Shown here piece after piece: positions 42,299 to 50,330 of a DNA stretch of 64,000 bases (position 1 is the first letter of the stretch; every line of letters begins with the position of its first letter). A program made the translations under genes and the position numbers. A model generated the notes under the pieces. The model saw only the letters and a list, made by a program, of their open reading frames with translations, made no database searches and was not told where the DNA came from. Source of the DNA: Effrenium voratum (lineage: Eukaryota; Sar; Dinophyceae; Suessiales; Symbiodiniaceae); assembly GCA_963377175.1 (NCBI GenBank), contig CAUJNA010001746.1:979255-1043254 (forward strand), given 5' to 3'.

Positions 42299-43150
42299 AT
42301 GACTAATAAATATTATGGATTACGCCGACGCCCTACTTTTGAAGAAATGCTAAAGGAAGCGATGACGCACAGATTAAAAATTGAAATCATCCCCGAAAGA
42401 CAGGTAATTGACTTGTCAATCAACAATATAGATTTTGACGATTTTGACCTTTCAAAATACGATAGGAGACTACGGTTGAATGCTAGGGTTCAAACTGATA
42501 AACAAGTTCTTCAACACGAATTGTTCCCTGATATGTTTGATGAAGTAGCGCCAACATCACAGTTATATGAAAACAACGAGGCAGACGCACAAACAACACG
42601 ATATATAGCAAAAGATTTTGCTGATGAAATTTATAGTAATGCAACTTCAGGACCAAAAGATGAACCAAAAGATGAACCAAAAGATGAACCAAAAGATGAA
42701 AAGCAGGAAGATTTACAAAGTCTTCATTTAACATCATCATCGTCATCAGCATCAACCGAAAAAGATAAGAAAGAGGAAAGCCGAGAAATAAAATCGTTAA
42801 GAAACATATTTTTAGGTGGAGAAGACAAGAGCGTATTTGAACTATTCAAACGAGACAAGAAGACATCCACACCATCAGAACAATCAAGGGAACAGGAAGA
42901 AGAACAACCGAGGGCATCATTCTGGTCAAGACGACAGGTAGAAGCAAGAAGCAGAAGCCACTCACCAGAAGAAAGAGCAAGAGGTAATCAAATGAACAGA
43001 AGACAATTAGAAACAAGAAGCAGGAGCAACTCACCCCAAGAAATAGCTAGAGGTAGTGAATGGACGAGGGAACAAATGGAAACAAGAAGCAGGAGCAGAA
43101 GCCCAGAAAGCACAAATACAAAAAGTAGCCGAGGCAAGAAGAAAAAATAA
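42299..43150 (+). CDS. RS-repeat basic protein, 283 aa
   Basis: Three parts. The N-terminus has GLRRRPTFEEMLKEAM, sharing its motif with the upstream protein. The middle is disordered, with four KDEP repeats (residues about 120-136) and a Ser run. The C-terminus has three copies of a unit like RRQVEARSRSHSPEERARG, giving RSRS(H/N/R)SPE repeats like SR proteins, then a KSSRGKKKK end. It probably binds nucleic acid and is a candidate for SR-kinase phosphorylation; it could condense the genome or engage host RNA processing. Function inferred. Confidence 0.65.
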   Translation: MTNKYYGLRRRPTFEEMLKEAMTHRLKIEIIPERQVIDLSINNIDFDDFDLSKYDRRLRLNARVQTDKQVLQHELFPDMFDEVAPTSQLYENNEADAQTTRYIAKDFADEIYSNATSGPKDEPKDEPKDEPKDEKQEDLQSLHLTSSSSSASTEKDKKEESREIKSLRNIFLGGEDKSVFELFKRDKKTSTPSEQSREQEEEQPRASFWSRRQVEARSRSHSPEERARGNQMNRRQLETRSRSNSPQEIARGSEWTREQMETRSRSRSPESTNTKSSRGKKKK

Positions 43151-43170
43151 AAACTACTTAAAGACAAAAC
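43150..43170 (+). promoter_or_regulatory. ACTACTTAA-class promoter
   Basis: AAAACTACTTAAAGACAAAA about 17 nt before the ATG at 43187, directly after the stop of the RS-repeat gene. Confidence 0.65.
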
Positions 43171-43186
43171 GCCCTAATATAGTAAA

Positions 43187-43510
43187 ATGACAGGAATTTT
43201 TATTAACGGTAAAAGTCGGCATAGAATAACGAATGACGAATTTGATATGATGGTTGAACTGATGAAAGCAGAAAACGACTTAGTCTTACAGATGATAAGC
43301 GAACAGAAACAGACTTCGAGCGATGACAGTGAGCAACCCGTGAGGTGGAGGGACGACCAGAAGAACTACCACCAGAATTACTACAACAAAAACCTAAAAC
43401 AGTCTTACACTTGTGAGGACTGCGGAAGGACGATATCAAGCAAATCAAATTTATCTAAACACAAGAAATCTAAAATTTGTTCGCAAGCTTCGCGACAATG
43501 CGCATTATGA
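43187..43510 (+). CDS. C2HC zinc-finger protein, 107 aa
   Basis: The C-terminus has YTCEDCGRTISSKSNLSKHK then KSKIC, a C-x2-C-x12-H-x5-C finger at residues about 75-97. The N-terminal half is helical with GKSRHRITNDEFDMMVELMK. It shares the ACTACTTAA promoter with the polymerase that follows, suggesting an early regulatory or replication-linked DNA-binding protein. Confidence 0.65.
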   Translation: MTGIFINGKSRHRITNDEFDMMVELMKAENDLVLQMISEQKQTSSDDSEQPVRWRDDQKNYHQNYYNKNLKQSYTCEDCGRTISSKSNLSKHKKSKICSQASRQCAL

Positions 43511-43610
43511 AAAAAATAATAATCATTCATCTTATTAAAAACACTTAATGAGATTAATGCGTTCATTCTCAACCCGAAACCCATTTTCTCCAACAGTCAA
43601 CCCCAGCCCG

Positions 43611-43630
43611 AAAAACTACTTAAAGAGAAA
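43611..43630 (+). promoter_or_regulatory. ACTACTTAA-class promoter (PolB)
   Basis: AAAAACTACTTAAAGAGAAA about 30 nt before the polymerase ATG at 43660, then TTATATTATATAGAG. Essentially the same as at 28745 and 43150. Confidence 0.65.
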
Positions 43631-43659
43631 ATACCTTATATTATATAGAGTATAGTATT

Positions 43660-44676
43660 ATGGTTTCCATGACAGAAGGAAAAATTATAGATTTCATTTT
43701 AAACAGCCAACAAGGCGAACTAATACAAAAAGAAGGGAGGCAAACACAAAAACTCAAAATAGGTGATAAGACCTACAGATATGATAAGAACAAACCAGTT
43801 TCAAACGTATTGAACACGAAACTAAAGGAAGTGGCAAGGAGTGATGGATATAGAAAGCATGGCCTTTTAATGAAAGGTGCTAATTATCTAAAACTAACGA
43901 GAGGTAGACCCTTACAGGATTATGTCAAGCGTTTCAAGTCCAAAATCACAGACGAGCAACAAGCGTTCAAGGGATACGCCAACACCTACTCGGTAAGTGA
44001 TATAAGATTAAAGGGGATGAAAGGTTTATCCTACTTAAAATACCAGAAGCAACGACTGGCCGAATTCCTGAACAGAAACCCGAACATGAAAATAATCGTG
44101 GAAACCGATTTATCATTCAAAAATCCCGCCAACGAACTTATTCAAAGGCGGTTAAGAAGCAGAAGATACAATATTCATAATCCCGACGAGTTGAACACCG
44201 TCTTAAACAACATTGGGCACGACATTGAGACACAAATTGAAATAACCGAATACATTCAGTCGGGATTGGTTCTTGGTCAAGTTGAAAAGTTAGTCATCAG
44301 TTATGATAGGTACAATCCTACCCGTGGTTCATCCTTTATTCCATTGCCCGACTGGGTGGCAAACAAAAAGGCTTGTATTAACATTAAAAATGAGGACGAC
44401 TTATGTTTTAAATATTCCGTTCAATGTGGATTTTATGAGTTATTCAAAAAAGACCATCCCTGCGAGATGTATCATTATAAGAAATATGTAGATGACAAAT
44501 TTATCAAATGGGATAATATTGACTTTCCAGTAGGTAATGATGAGATTGAACTATTTGAAGAACAGAACAAACACATATCGGTCAATGTTTATTACATAAA
44601 CCCCGATACAATAGTAAAACTATTTTATTATACAAAAGAAGCAACAACCCACAAGCACAACACAAAATCGATTTGA
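43660..44676 (+). CDS. Protein-primed DNA polymerase B, N-terminal part
   Basis: 338 codons ahead of a frame break. The region FIPLPDWVANKKACINIKNE, then DDLCFKYSVQCGF, HPCEMYHYKKY and EEQNKHISVNVYYI is the conserved N-terminal block of polinton-type PolB, where the terminal-protein and OTU-like regions lie in some members. The frame ends HNTKSI-stop at 44676; the family continuation IDLIKLTDD is one base out of frame at 44664-44673, so one base is apparently missing near CACAAAATCG. Promoter of the ACTACTTAA class. Confidence 0.85.
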   Translation: MVSMTEGKIIDFILNSQQGELIQKEGRQTQKLKIGDKTYRYDKNKPVSNVLNTKLKEVARSDGYRKHGLLMKGANYLKLTRGRPLQDYVKRFKSKITDEQQAFKGYANTYSVSDIRLKGMKGLSYLKYQKQRLAEFLNRNPNMKIIVETDLSFKNPANELIQRRLRSRRYNIHNPDELNTVLNNIGHDIETQIEITEYIQSGLVLGQVEKLVISYDRYNPTRGSSFIPLPDWVANKKACINIKNEDDLCFKYSVQCGFYELFKKDHPCEMYHYKKYVDDKFIKWDNIDFPVGNDEIELFEEQNKHISVNVYYINPDTIVKLFYYTKEATTHKHNTKSI

Positions 44677-47405
44677 TTAAATTGACTGATGATGTTAAAT
44701 CCCATTACGCTTATATCAAAAATTATGATAAGTTAATGAGTAGTCAGACTAACAAGATGAAGGCGAAGAAGTATCACTGTAGAACCTGCTCACATGGTTT
44801 CAAGACCGAAGAACTTTTAAAGAAACACGAAGAACAAGGATGTCTAGCAGTTGAGGGTCAAAAAATAGAAATGCCAGAAGCAGGTGAAACAATAGTATTC
44901 AAAAACCATTTCAAGAAACTTAAAGCTCCATTCGTAATCTATGCCGACTTTGAATGTTTAACTGTGCCAATTGATGTTAAAAGCAAATCGGCAAAAGCTA
45001 AAACTACATCATATCAAAATCATCGTCCGTGTGGTTTTATGATTAATGTAGTCAATGCTATAACCGGAAGTAGTGAGCCTTACTTATACAGAGGTCAGGA
45101 TTGTATGGATAAATTTGTTGAGAAAATCAATAAAGTCAGAGAGGAAGTTTTGGAGAAAATGAAGGAGGACAAAGACCGTATTGAAACCGAGAAGGACTGG
45201 GAGGACTTCAATAATGCCACTAACTGCTTCATTTGTGGAAACAAATTTGAGGAAGGAGAAAAGAAGTGTTGGGACCATTGCCACTTTACGGGGCAGTATA
45301 GAGGATGCGCCCACGAGGACTGCAATCTACGATTTAGTATGAGATATTATAAAATCCCTGTGTTTCTTCATAATCTTAAAAACTACGATGCCCACTTAAT
45401 CATCAACAAGGCTCACGAACTGAACAAGAATTCTAAAATAGAATGTATCGCTCAGAACAGCGAAAAGTTTATAACCTTTGGTTTTAAAAATCTTTGTTTC
45501 AAGGACAGTTTCAGTTTCTTATCGTCTTCGTTGGATAAGTTGGTCAGGTTGAGTAAATACGAGGATGATAAAAAGCGTGAGAATTGGAAGAACAATTTCA
45601 GATACAGCGTTAGAAACCCGTATGTTAAAACCGATGAAGATTTGGATTTATTGACTGATAAGGGTATTTATCCCTATGACTACTTTGATGATTTTGAAAG
45701 ATTTAAGGAAAGGGCTTTACCACCGAAAGAAGCGTTTTACAGTAAATTGAGTGAAGAACATGTAAGTGATAAAGATTATGAAAGGGCACTGAAAGTATGG
45801 AAGCACTTCGGGATTAGAACACTCGGGCAGTATCACGACTTGTATTTAAGAACTGATGTTTTACTACTGACCGATGTATTTGAAAACTTTAGAGACTTGT
45901 GTATGGAATACTACGGTTTAGACCCCGCTCATTATTACACATTGCCAAATTTCGCATGGGACGCGATGCTTCTAAAAACTGGCGTTGAAATAGAACAATT
46001 GCATGACCAAGAAATGTTTGAGATGGTTGAAAAGGGAATGAGAGGTGGTATGTGTCAAGTCAGTCATAAATTAGCAGTGGCAAATAATAAGTATATGGAG
46101 GAAGCATATGATGAGAACAAGCCATCAAATTATATTAGTTACTTGGATGCTAATAACTTGTATGGTTTAGCAATGTCCCAGAAGTTGCCGCTAAAAAATA
46201 TCAAGTGGACAAAGAAAACTCCCATTGTTGAAAAATGGAATGAAAACGATGAGTTCGGTTATATTATGGAAGTTGATTTGGAATATCCCGAAACATTGCA
46301 CGACTTCCACTCTGACTATCCACTAGCGCCTGAAATAATGAATGTAAATGTTAGTATGCTTTCCGACTATCAAAAGCAAGTCTATAAAATATATTATGAC
46401 GGTAAAAGTCCCAAGGACGAGAAAACAAGTAAGTTAATATTAAATCTAAAGGATAAAGAAAAATATGTGGTTCATATTAAGACTTTACAGTATTATTTGA
46501 AAATGGGAATGAAAATGGGTAAAGTCCATAGGATAATAAAGTTTCAACAGAGGGCATGGTTGAAACCGTGGATTGATTTCAACACTGGTAAAAGGAAAGA
46601 AGCCAAAAGCGATTTTGAGAAAGATTTATTCAAATTAATGAACAATTCTGTGTATGGAAAAACTATGGAAGACAAACGAAATCATATGGACTTTGAATTA
46701 GTTGATAATGAGGTAAGATATGAAAAATGTGTTAATAATCCAACATTCAAAAATAGATTTATTATTAATGAAAACCTTGTAGGAGTTGAAAAAACTAAAG
46801 CGAAACTGAAACTGGACAAACCGATTTTCTTAGGAATGACAATCCTTGACATCAGTAAATTACATATGTATCAGTTCTACTATGATGTTCTTAAGAAGAA
46901 ATACAATGAAAACATCAAACTGGTTTATACTGATACTGACAGTTATGTAATTCAAACATTCACTGAGGACATCTACAAGGACTTCAAAGAATTAAACCAA
47001 TATATGGACTTTAGCGATTATCCACCTGAACACCCCTGCCATGACAAAACAAATAAGAAAAAACTCGGTTATTTCAAGGATGAGTGCAACGGTCAAACAA
47101 TAACACAATTCATAGGGTTAAAGCCCAAATCGTATGCTTTTACAATACACGGTGAAGAAGAAGAACAAAAGAAATCAAAAGGTGTAGTGAAACACAAGGT
47201 GAAGAAAGAACTGACTTACCAAAACTACCACGAAGCATTATTTCAAAACAAAAAGCATGAAATAACATATAATTTTATTCGTAGTCGCAACCATCAATTA
47301 TTTTCAATGTCTCAAGTCAAGCAATCACTCAGTAATTATGAAAATAAAAGGTTTTACATTGATGCTTTCAATTCACTGCCTTATGGACATTATAAACTGC
47401 GTTAA
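44673..47405 (+). CDS. Protein-primed DNA polymerase B, exonuclease and polymerase part
   Basis: 910 codons beginning at a TTG, i.e. the continuation of the upstream frame rather than a separate gene. In order: a C2H2-like finger (YHCRTCSHGFKTEELLKKHE), ExoI FVIYADFEC (D92/E94), an EndoVII-like CxxC...DHCHFTGQYRGCAHEDCN insert, ExoII HNLKNYDAH (about residue 232), motif A YLDANNLYGLAM (about 490), motif B MNNSVYGK (about 655) and motif C YTDTDSY (about 752). All catalytic residues are present. It replicates the linear genome from a terminal protein. The joined gene would be about 1,245 codons, usual for the family. Confidence 0.92.
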   Translation: MIKLTDDVKSHYAYIKNYDKLMSSQTNKMKAKKYHCRTCSHGFKTEELLKKHEEQGCLAVEGQKIEMPEAGETIVFKNHFKKLKAPFVIYADFECLTVPIDVKSKSAKAKTTSYQNHRPCGFMINVVNAITGSSEPYLYRGQDCMDKFVEKINKVREEVLEKMKEDKDRIETEKDWEDFNNATNCFICGNKFEEGEKKCWDHCHFTGQYRGCAHEDCNLRFSMRYYKIPVFLHNLKNYDAHLIINKAHELNKNSKIECIAQNSEKFITFGFKNLCFKDSFSFLSSSLDKLVRLSKYEDDKKRENWKNNFRYSVRNPYVKTDEDLDLLTDKGIYPYDYFDDFERFKERALPPKEAFYSKLSEEHVSDKDYERALKVWKHFGIRTLGQYHDLYLRTDVLLLTDVFENFRDLCMEYYGLDPAHYYTLPNFAWDAMLLKTGVEIEQLHDQEMFEMVEKGMRGGMCQVSHKLAVANNKYMEEAYDENKPSNYISYLDANNLYGLAMSQKLPLKNIKWTKKTPIVEKWNENDEFGYIMEVDLEYPETLHDFHSDYPLAPEIMNVNVSMLSDYQKQVYKIYYDGKSPKDEKTSKLILNLKDKEKYVVHIKTLQYYLKMGMKMGKVHRIIKFQQRAWLKPWIDFNTGKRKEAKSDFEKDLFKLMNNSVYGKTMEDKRNHMDFELVDNEVRYEKCVNNPTFKNRFIINENLVGVEKTKAKLKLDKPIFLGMTILDISKLHMYQFYYDVLKKKYNENIKLVYTDTDSYVIQTFTEDIYKDFKELNQYMDFSDYPPEHPCHDKTNKKKLGYFKDECNGQTITQFIGLKPKSYAFTIHGEEEEQKKSKGVVKHKVKKELTYQNYHEALFQNKKHEITYNFIRSRNHQLFSMSQVKQSLSNYENKRFYIDAFNSLPYGHYKLR

Positions 47406-47428
47406 AGAAAAGATACATTAGGTTATTA

Positions 47429-47989
47429 ATGGATAGCAGTAAATATAGAAATGCAAAGATTTACAAAATAACTGATATAGGTTATAATAAGTGCTACATC
47501 GGAAGCACCTGTGAAAGCTTGAGCCGAAGAATGGCAAGACATAGACAAAATTATAACAAGGCAGAACAATGGAATAATAAAACAAACTGTCGTTTGTTGT
47601 TTGATGAATATGGAATGGACAACTGTAAGATTGAATTATTAGAAGACTACCCATGTGAAAACAGAGAACAGTTATTGAAAAGAGAAGGTTATTACATTCA
47701 AAATAATGATTGTGTGAATAGATGTTTGGCAGGTAGAACAATTAATGAGTGGAAGGAAGACAATAAGGAACACTATCAAAATATGAGGAAGGAATACTCG
47801 GAAAAGAACAAGGAACATATATGTGATAAAAGTAGGGAACATTACCATCAAAACAAAGAAACAATCCTTGAAAAAAGAAAAGAAACTATTGAATGTGAAT
47901 GTGGTGGTGTTTTTAGGAAATGTGATATAAGAAGGCACGAGCGAAGCGACAAACATCAACGATATGTATGTGAAAATATTAATATCTAA
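47429..47989 (+). CDS. GIY-YIG nuclease with zinc finger, second copy
   Basis: 186 residues. KIYKITDIGYNKCYIGSTCE then SRRMARH gives the GIY-YIG pair with catalytic Arg, and LLKREGYYIQ the metal Glu. A shorter charged helix follows and the end is ECECGGVFRKCDIRRHERSD, a CxCG...C...H...H finger closely resembling the one in the gene at 35681. Starts 24 bp after PolB. The linker is much shorter than in the first copy; the catalytic domains are diverged. Confidence 0.85.
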   Translation: MDSSKYRNAKIYKITDIGYNKCYIGSTCESLSRRMARHRQNYNKAEQWNNKTNCRLLFDEYGMDNCKIELLEDYPCENREQLLKREGYYIQNNDCVNRCLAGRTINEWKEDNKEHYQNMRKEYSEKNKEHICDKSREHYHQNKETILEKRKETIECECGGVFRKCDIRRHERSDKHQRYVCENINI

Positions 47990-48000
47990 ATATCTCTAAT
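47982..48000 (+). promoter_or_regulatory. TCTA-class promoter (methyltransferase)
   Basis: AATATCTAAATATCTCTAAT contains two TCTA words, the nearer at about 47995-47998, 7 nt before the ATG at 48005. Confidence 0.4.
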
Positions 48001-48004
48001 AAGA

Positions 48005-48620
48005 ATGAAATTATTAGAGATGTTTAGCGGGACAGGCTCGGTTGGTCCAGTTGCTCGGGATTTGGGTTTTAGTGTTATTTCCCTTGATTTGAAAAATGCA
48101 AATATCAATACTGATATTTTGAGTTGGGATTATCGTGAGTTTGATGTGGGCGAGTTTGATGTTGTGTGGGCATCTCCTCCATGCACTGAATACAGTCGTG
48201 CTAAAACTACTGGTGTCCGTAAGATTGATTATGCAAATAGTATCGTTTTAAAAACCCTTGAAATTATAGATTATTTTAAGCCTAAATGCTGGATAATAGA
48301 AAATCCCCAAACAGGACTATTAAAGGAACAACCGTTTATGAGTGGGTTGAAATACTATGATGTGGATTAATGTAAATATGGCATGAACTACAGGAAGCGA
48401 ACGAGGTTGTGGTCAAACATTGAAACATGGAAACCCAGACCATTATGCAAAAGGGATTGTGGGAAAATTAGGAATGGGAAACATTTTGAAACTGCCATCG
48501 GGTAAAAAATCAGATTGGGGTGAGGGATACATCAAACATAAACAAGATGAGTTGTATAAAATTCCTACTGATTTGATTAGTGATATACTTGTTAAAACCT
48601 ATCCGCCCGATACCTTGTAG
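48005..48620 (+). pseudogene. Cytosine-C5 DNA methyltransferase, broken
   Basis: Motif I LLEMFSGTGSVG, motif IV WASPPCTEYSRAK with the catalytic Cys, and motif VI IIENPQTGLL are clear in the first 121 codons. Then an in-frame TAA (48368-48370) interrupts the conserved DYCKYG block, with CKYGMNYRKRTRLWSN following in the same frame. A frameshift near 48,480 moves the end (DELYKIPTDLISDIL) to another frame. The gene would methylate element or host DNA, but this copy is inactive as written. Confidence 0.8.
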
Positions 48621-48950
48621 TCGTCGAGGGAGGTGCCTTCTGACAAACAGGACTCACACGTTGGGTTGGGGTTGTTGTTGTGGTGGGAAACAGTGTCAAT
48701 TGCTGAACACCGCAATTGGAATTGCATAACACCGCAATTGGAATTGCATAACATCGCAATTAGAACCCCGAAATGGTCAATTTAGGTGGGGTTTCCAAAT
48801 TGCGCAATTAACACAATAGGCTCTGACAATTAGAGTGTTGCAATTGGAGGAATGAGATGAAGCAATTTACACCCCGAGACCTGTGTAATTCAAAACTAAA
48901 CCATAATTATAACCTTTATATTCTTATATGTTATAATTATAGCGAACTTT
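48621..48950. other. Right subterminal non-coding region
   Basis: A 330-bp gap without a gene between the methyltransferase remnant and the right ITR. It holds the CAATT-rich iteron-like block described separately and a G/T-rich stretch (TTGGGTTGGGGTTGTTGTTG) at 48,660-48,682. There is no counterpart inside the left ITR. Confidence 0.6.
48695..48880. repeat. Iteron-like GCAATT repeats
   Basis: Three tandem 22-bp units with core CACCGCAATTGGAATTGCAT (the third diverged). They are followed by AATTGCGCAATT and several single CAATT/GCAATT words in both orientations (AGTGTTGCAATTGG, AGCAATTTA). The palindrome GCAATT-GG-AATTGC is typical of a dimer-protein site. Possible origin or terminal-protein recognition region. 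Confidence 0.7.
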
Positions 48951-49450
48951 TAACCTATAAAACATAGCTAGACAATCACATAAAAATCACACAACAAGAA
49001 GTTGTTAAGATATATTAAGAATGGTTGTGAAGCAAACTATAATGAATAATTATAGAATGATAGAAAAAGCAAAAGAAGACTATGGTATTTGGAAATGTAA
49101 AAAGTGGAAGAAGATATAAATATTGTCAAGAGTGTAGAACGAAAATAAATAATTGTAGAGATAAACGTCAAAGAAAACAAACGACCCAGCAACACCCCAG
49201 AACTTGATAACTACTAAAAGGGCTAACTCTTTCAAATGAAAAAAATGTTTGCCCCCAGCCCAACAATGAACAAGGCGACAATTTACCCAAATGATTACCT
49301 TAACGAAAACGATAAATAAGCTCCCTAAAAACCCTCTTTTAAAAACGAATAAGGGGGAACATAGATTTGAGATGAACATAAAAACCATAACAGGCAACCA
49401 TCAACAGACCACCCCCCAGGCCCCCTACTTTCTCCATTTTTTCCCCCCCC
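48951..49450 (-). repeat. Right inverted terminal repeat
   Basis: Matches the reverse complement of 27563-28115 with point differences and one deletion of about 47 bp (near 49085). The outer end is TTTTTTCCCCCCCC. The following word ATATAGTCC partly matches the sequence outside the left ITR (reverse complement GCAATAGTC), so the true terminus may lie a few bases further out. Confidence 0.9.
49021..49119 (+). pseudogene. Right ITR copy of the zinc-protein gene, deleted
   Basis: The first 22 codons correspond to the left copy (VVKQTIMNNY start), then about 47 bp including the first CxxC pair are missing, shifting the frame to an early stop (IWKCKKWKKI). The rest of the left gene's coding sequence is still present downstream in another frame. 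Confidence 0.75.
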
Positions 49451-50015
49451 ATATAGTCCATATGTCCCCCATAGTTCTCAAAACTGTTCCCAATGGTTGC
49501 TGTTGACCCCCCTGCAAAAAGTATAACTTTTTTGGTGGTTTTGTGGAAACCACCTTTATTCCAACCAAAAAGTTAAAGATCCCCATAGCTCCAAACCACC
49601 AACCTGACCGGTTGCCTGAGAAAACGCCTACCCTACATGAACAAAACATACCCCCCCCATATAGTCATTATATGCCCCCCATAGTTCTCAAAACTGTTCC
49701 CAATGGTTGCTGTTGACCCCCCTGCAAAAGTTTAACTTTTTGGTGGTTTTGTGGAAACTACCTTTATTCCAACCAAAAAGTTAAAGTCTAAAGATCCCCA
49801 TTTATCCTCAGGGACCCGGTTACCTGAGCAAATCCCCTACCCTACCTCGACAAAAAATACCCCCCCCCCCATATAGTCCATAGTCAAACTTTTACCAATG
49901 GGACACCAAAAGGGGGACCTTTGTTTCTACCTGGAGTCTCCTTCGACTCTGAGAAGGAGACTCCAGGTACCGAAAACCCCTACCCCCCTACCCCCCCCCT
50001 TATAGTCCATATAGT
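49443..50015. repeat. About 208-bp tandem repeat at the insertion site
   Basis: Two full units and one or two partial ones. Each begins with a poly-C run then ATATAGTC (49,443; 49,651; 49,860; variant 49,985) and contains AGTTCTCAAAACTGTTCCCA and TTGGTGGTTTTGTGGAAAC. The right ITR ends exactly at such a poly-C run. Confidence 0.8.
49928..49969. repeat. Palindromic element, short form
   Basis: TACCTGGAGTCTCCTTC and GAAGGAGACTCCAGGTA enclose a tiny loop. The same terminal arms bound the four longer copies at 53027, 54724, 55460 and 59972, so this is probably an internally deleted copy. Confidence 0.8.
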
Positions 50016-50199
50016 TCTCAACTTGTGTTCCAATGCAAAAGGAAGAACCTTTGCTTTCACCCAAAACCCCCCCTCAGTTGCCCAAAGGACCCAGACACAA
50101 AAGGTTAACCTTTTGGGACCTTTACTAAAAATGGGATCCCAAACATGGGAAACCAAGAGGTCAAAAGGTCGATTCGCTTTGGGCAAGTGAGCACCCCCT

Positions 50200-50330
50200 C
50201 CGCTTTGGAGCTGGGCCCCGAGGGACCGCACTGCCCCAATGCCCCACGTCTCCTCCCCGAAGGCCGCGTCCATGGACCACACCGCGAGAGGTGAAGACCC
50301 TGCCACCAGGAAGAGGCAGACCTCGCGTGC
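50200..50330 (-). CDS. WD40 gene exon (probable)
   Basis: The minus strand reads EVCLFLVAGSSPLAVWSMDA then AFGEETWGIGAVRSL. The GSSPLAVWSMD segment has the pattern of a WD40 strand c-d. The acceptor may be GCGAG|GTCTG or GGCAG|GGTC; the donor is unresolved. Confidence 0.5.

Larger units (their letters stand above)
27563..49450. mobile_element. Integrated polinton-like virus (PLV/Maverick class)
   Basis: A 21.9-kb AT-rich block inside GC-richer host DNA, bounded by inverted repeats and densely coding on both strands. It has all five markers of the polinton/PLV lineage: DDE integrase, A32-like ATPase, double-jelly-roll MCP, penton and protein-primed PolB. I found no adenovirus-type maturation protease. 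MCP size and sequence (RRSVSFFPSG, NTWLDPQS) look like the PLV branch more than classical animal Mavericks. At least six genes carry frame breaks, so the copy is probably not autonomous as written. No clean target-site duplication is visible. Confidence 0.95.

Noticed and set aside
27563..49450. CRISPR array, tRNA or rRNA genes
   Set aside because: No direct-repeat/spacer pattern, cloverleaf or rRNA core sequence seen anywhere in the window.
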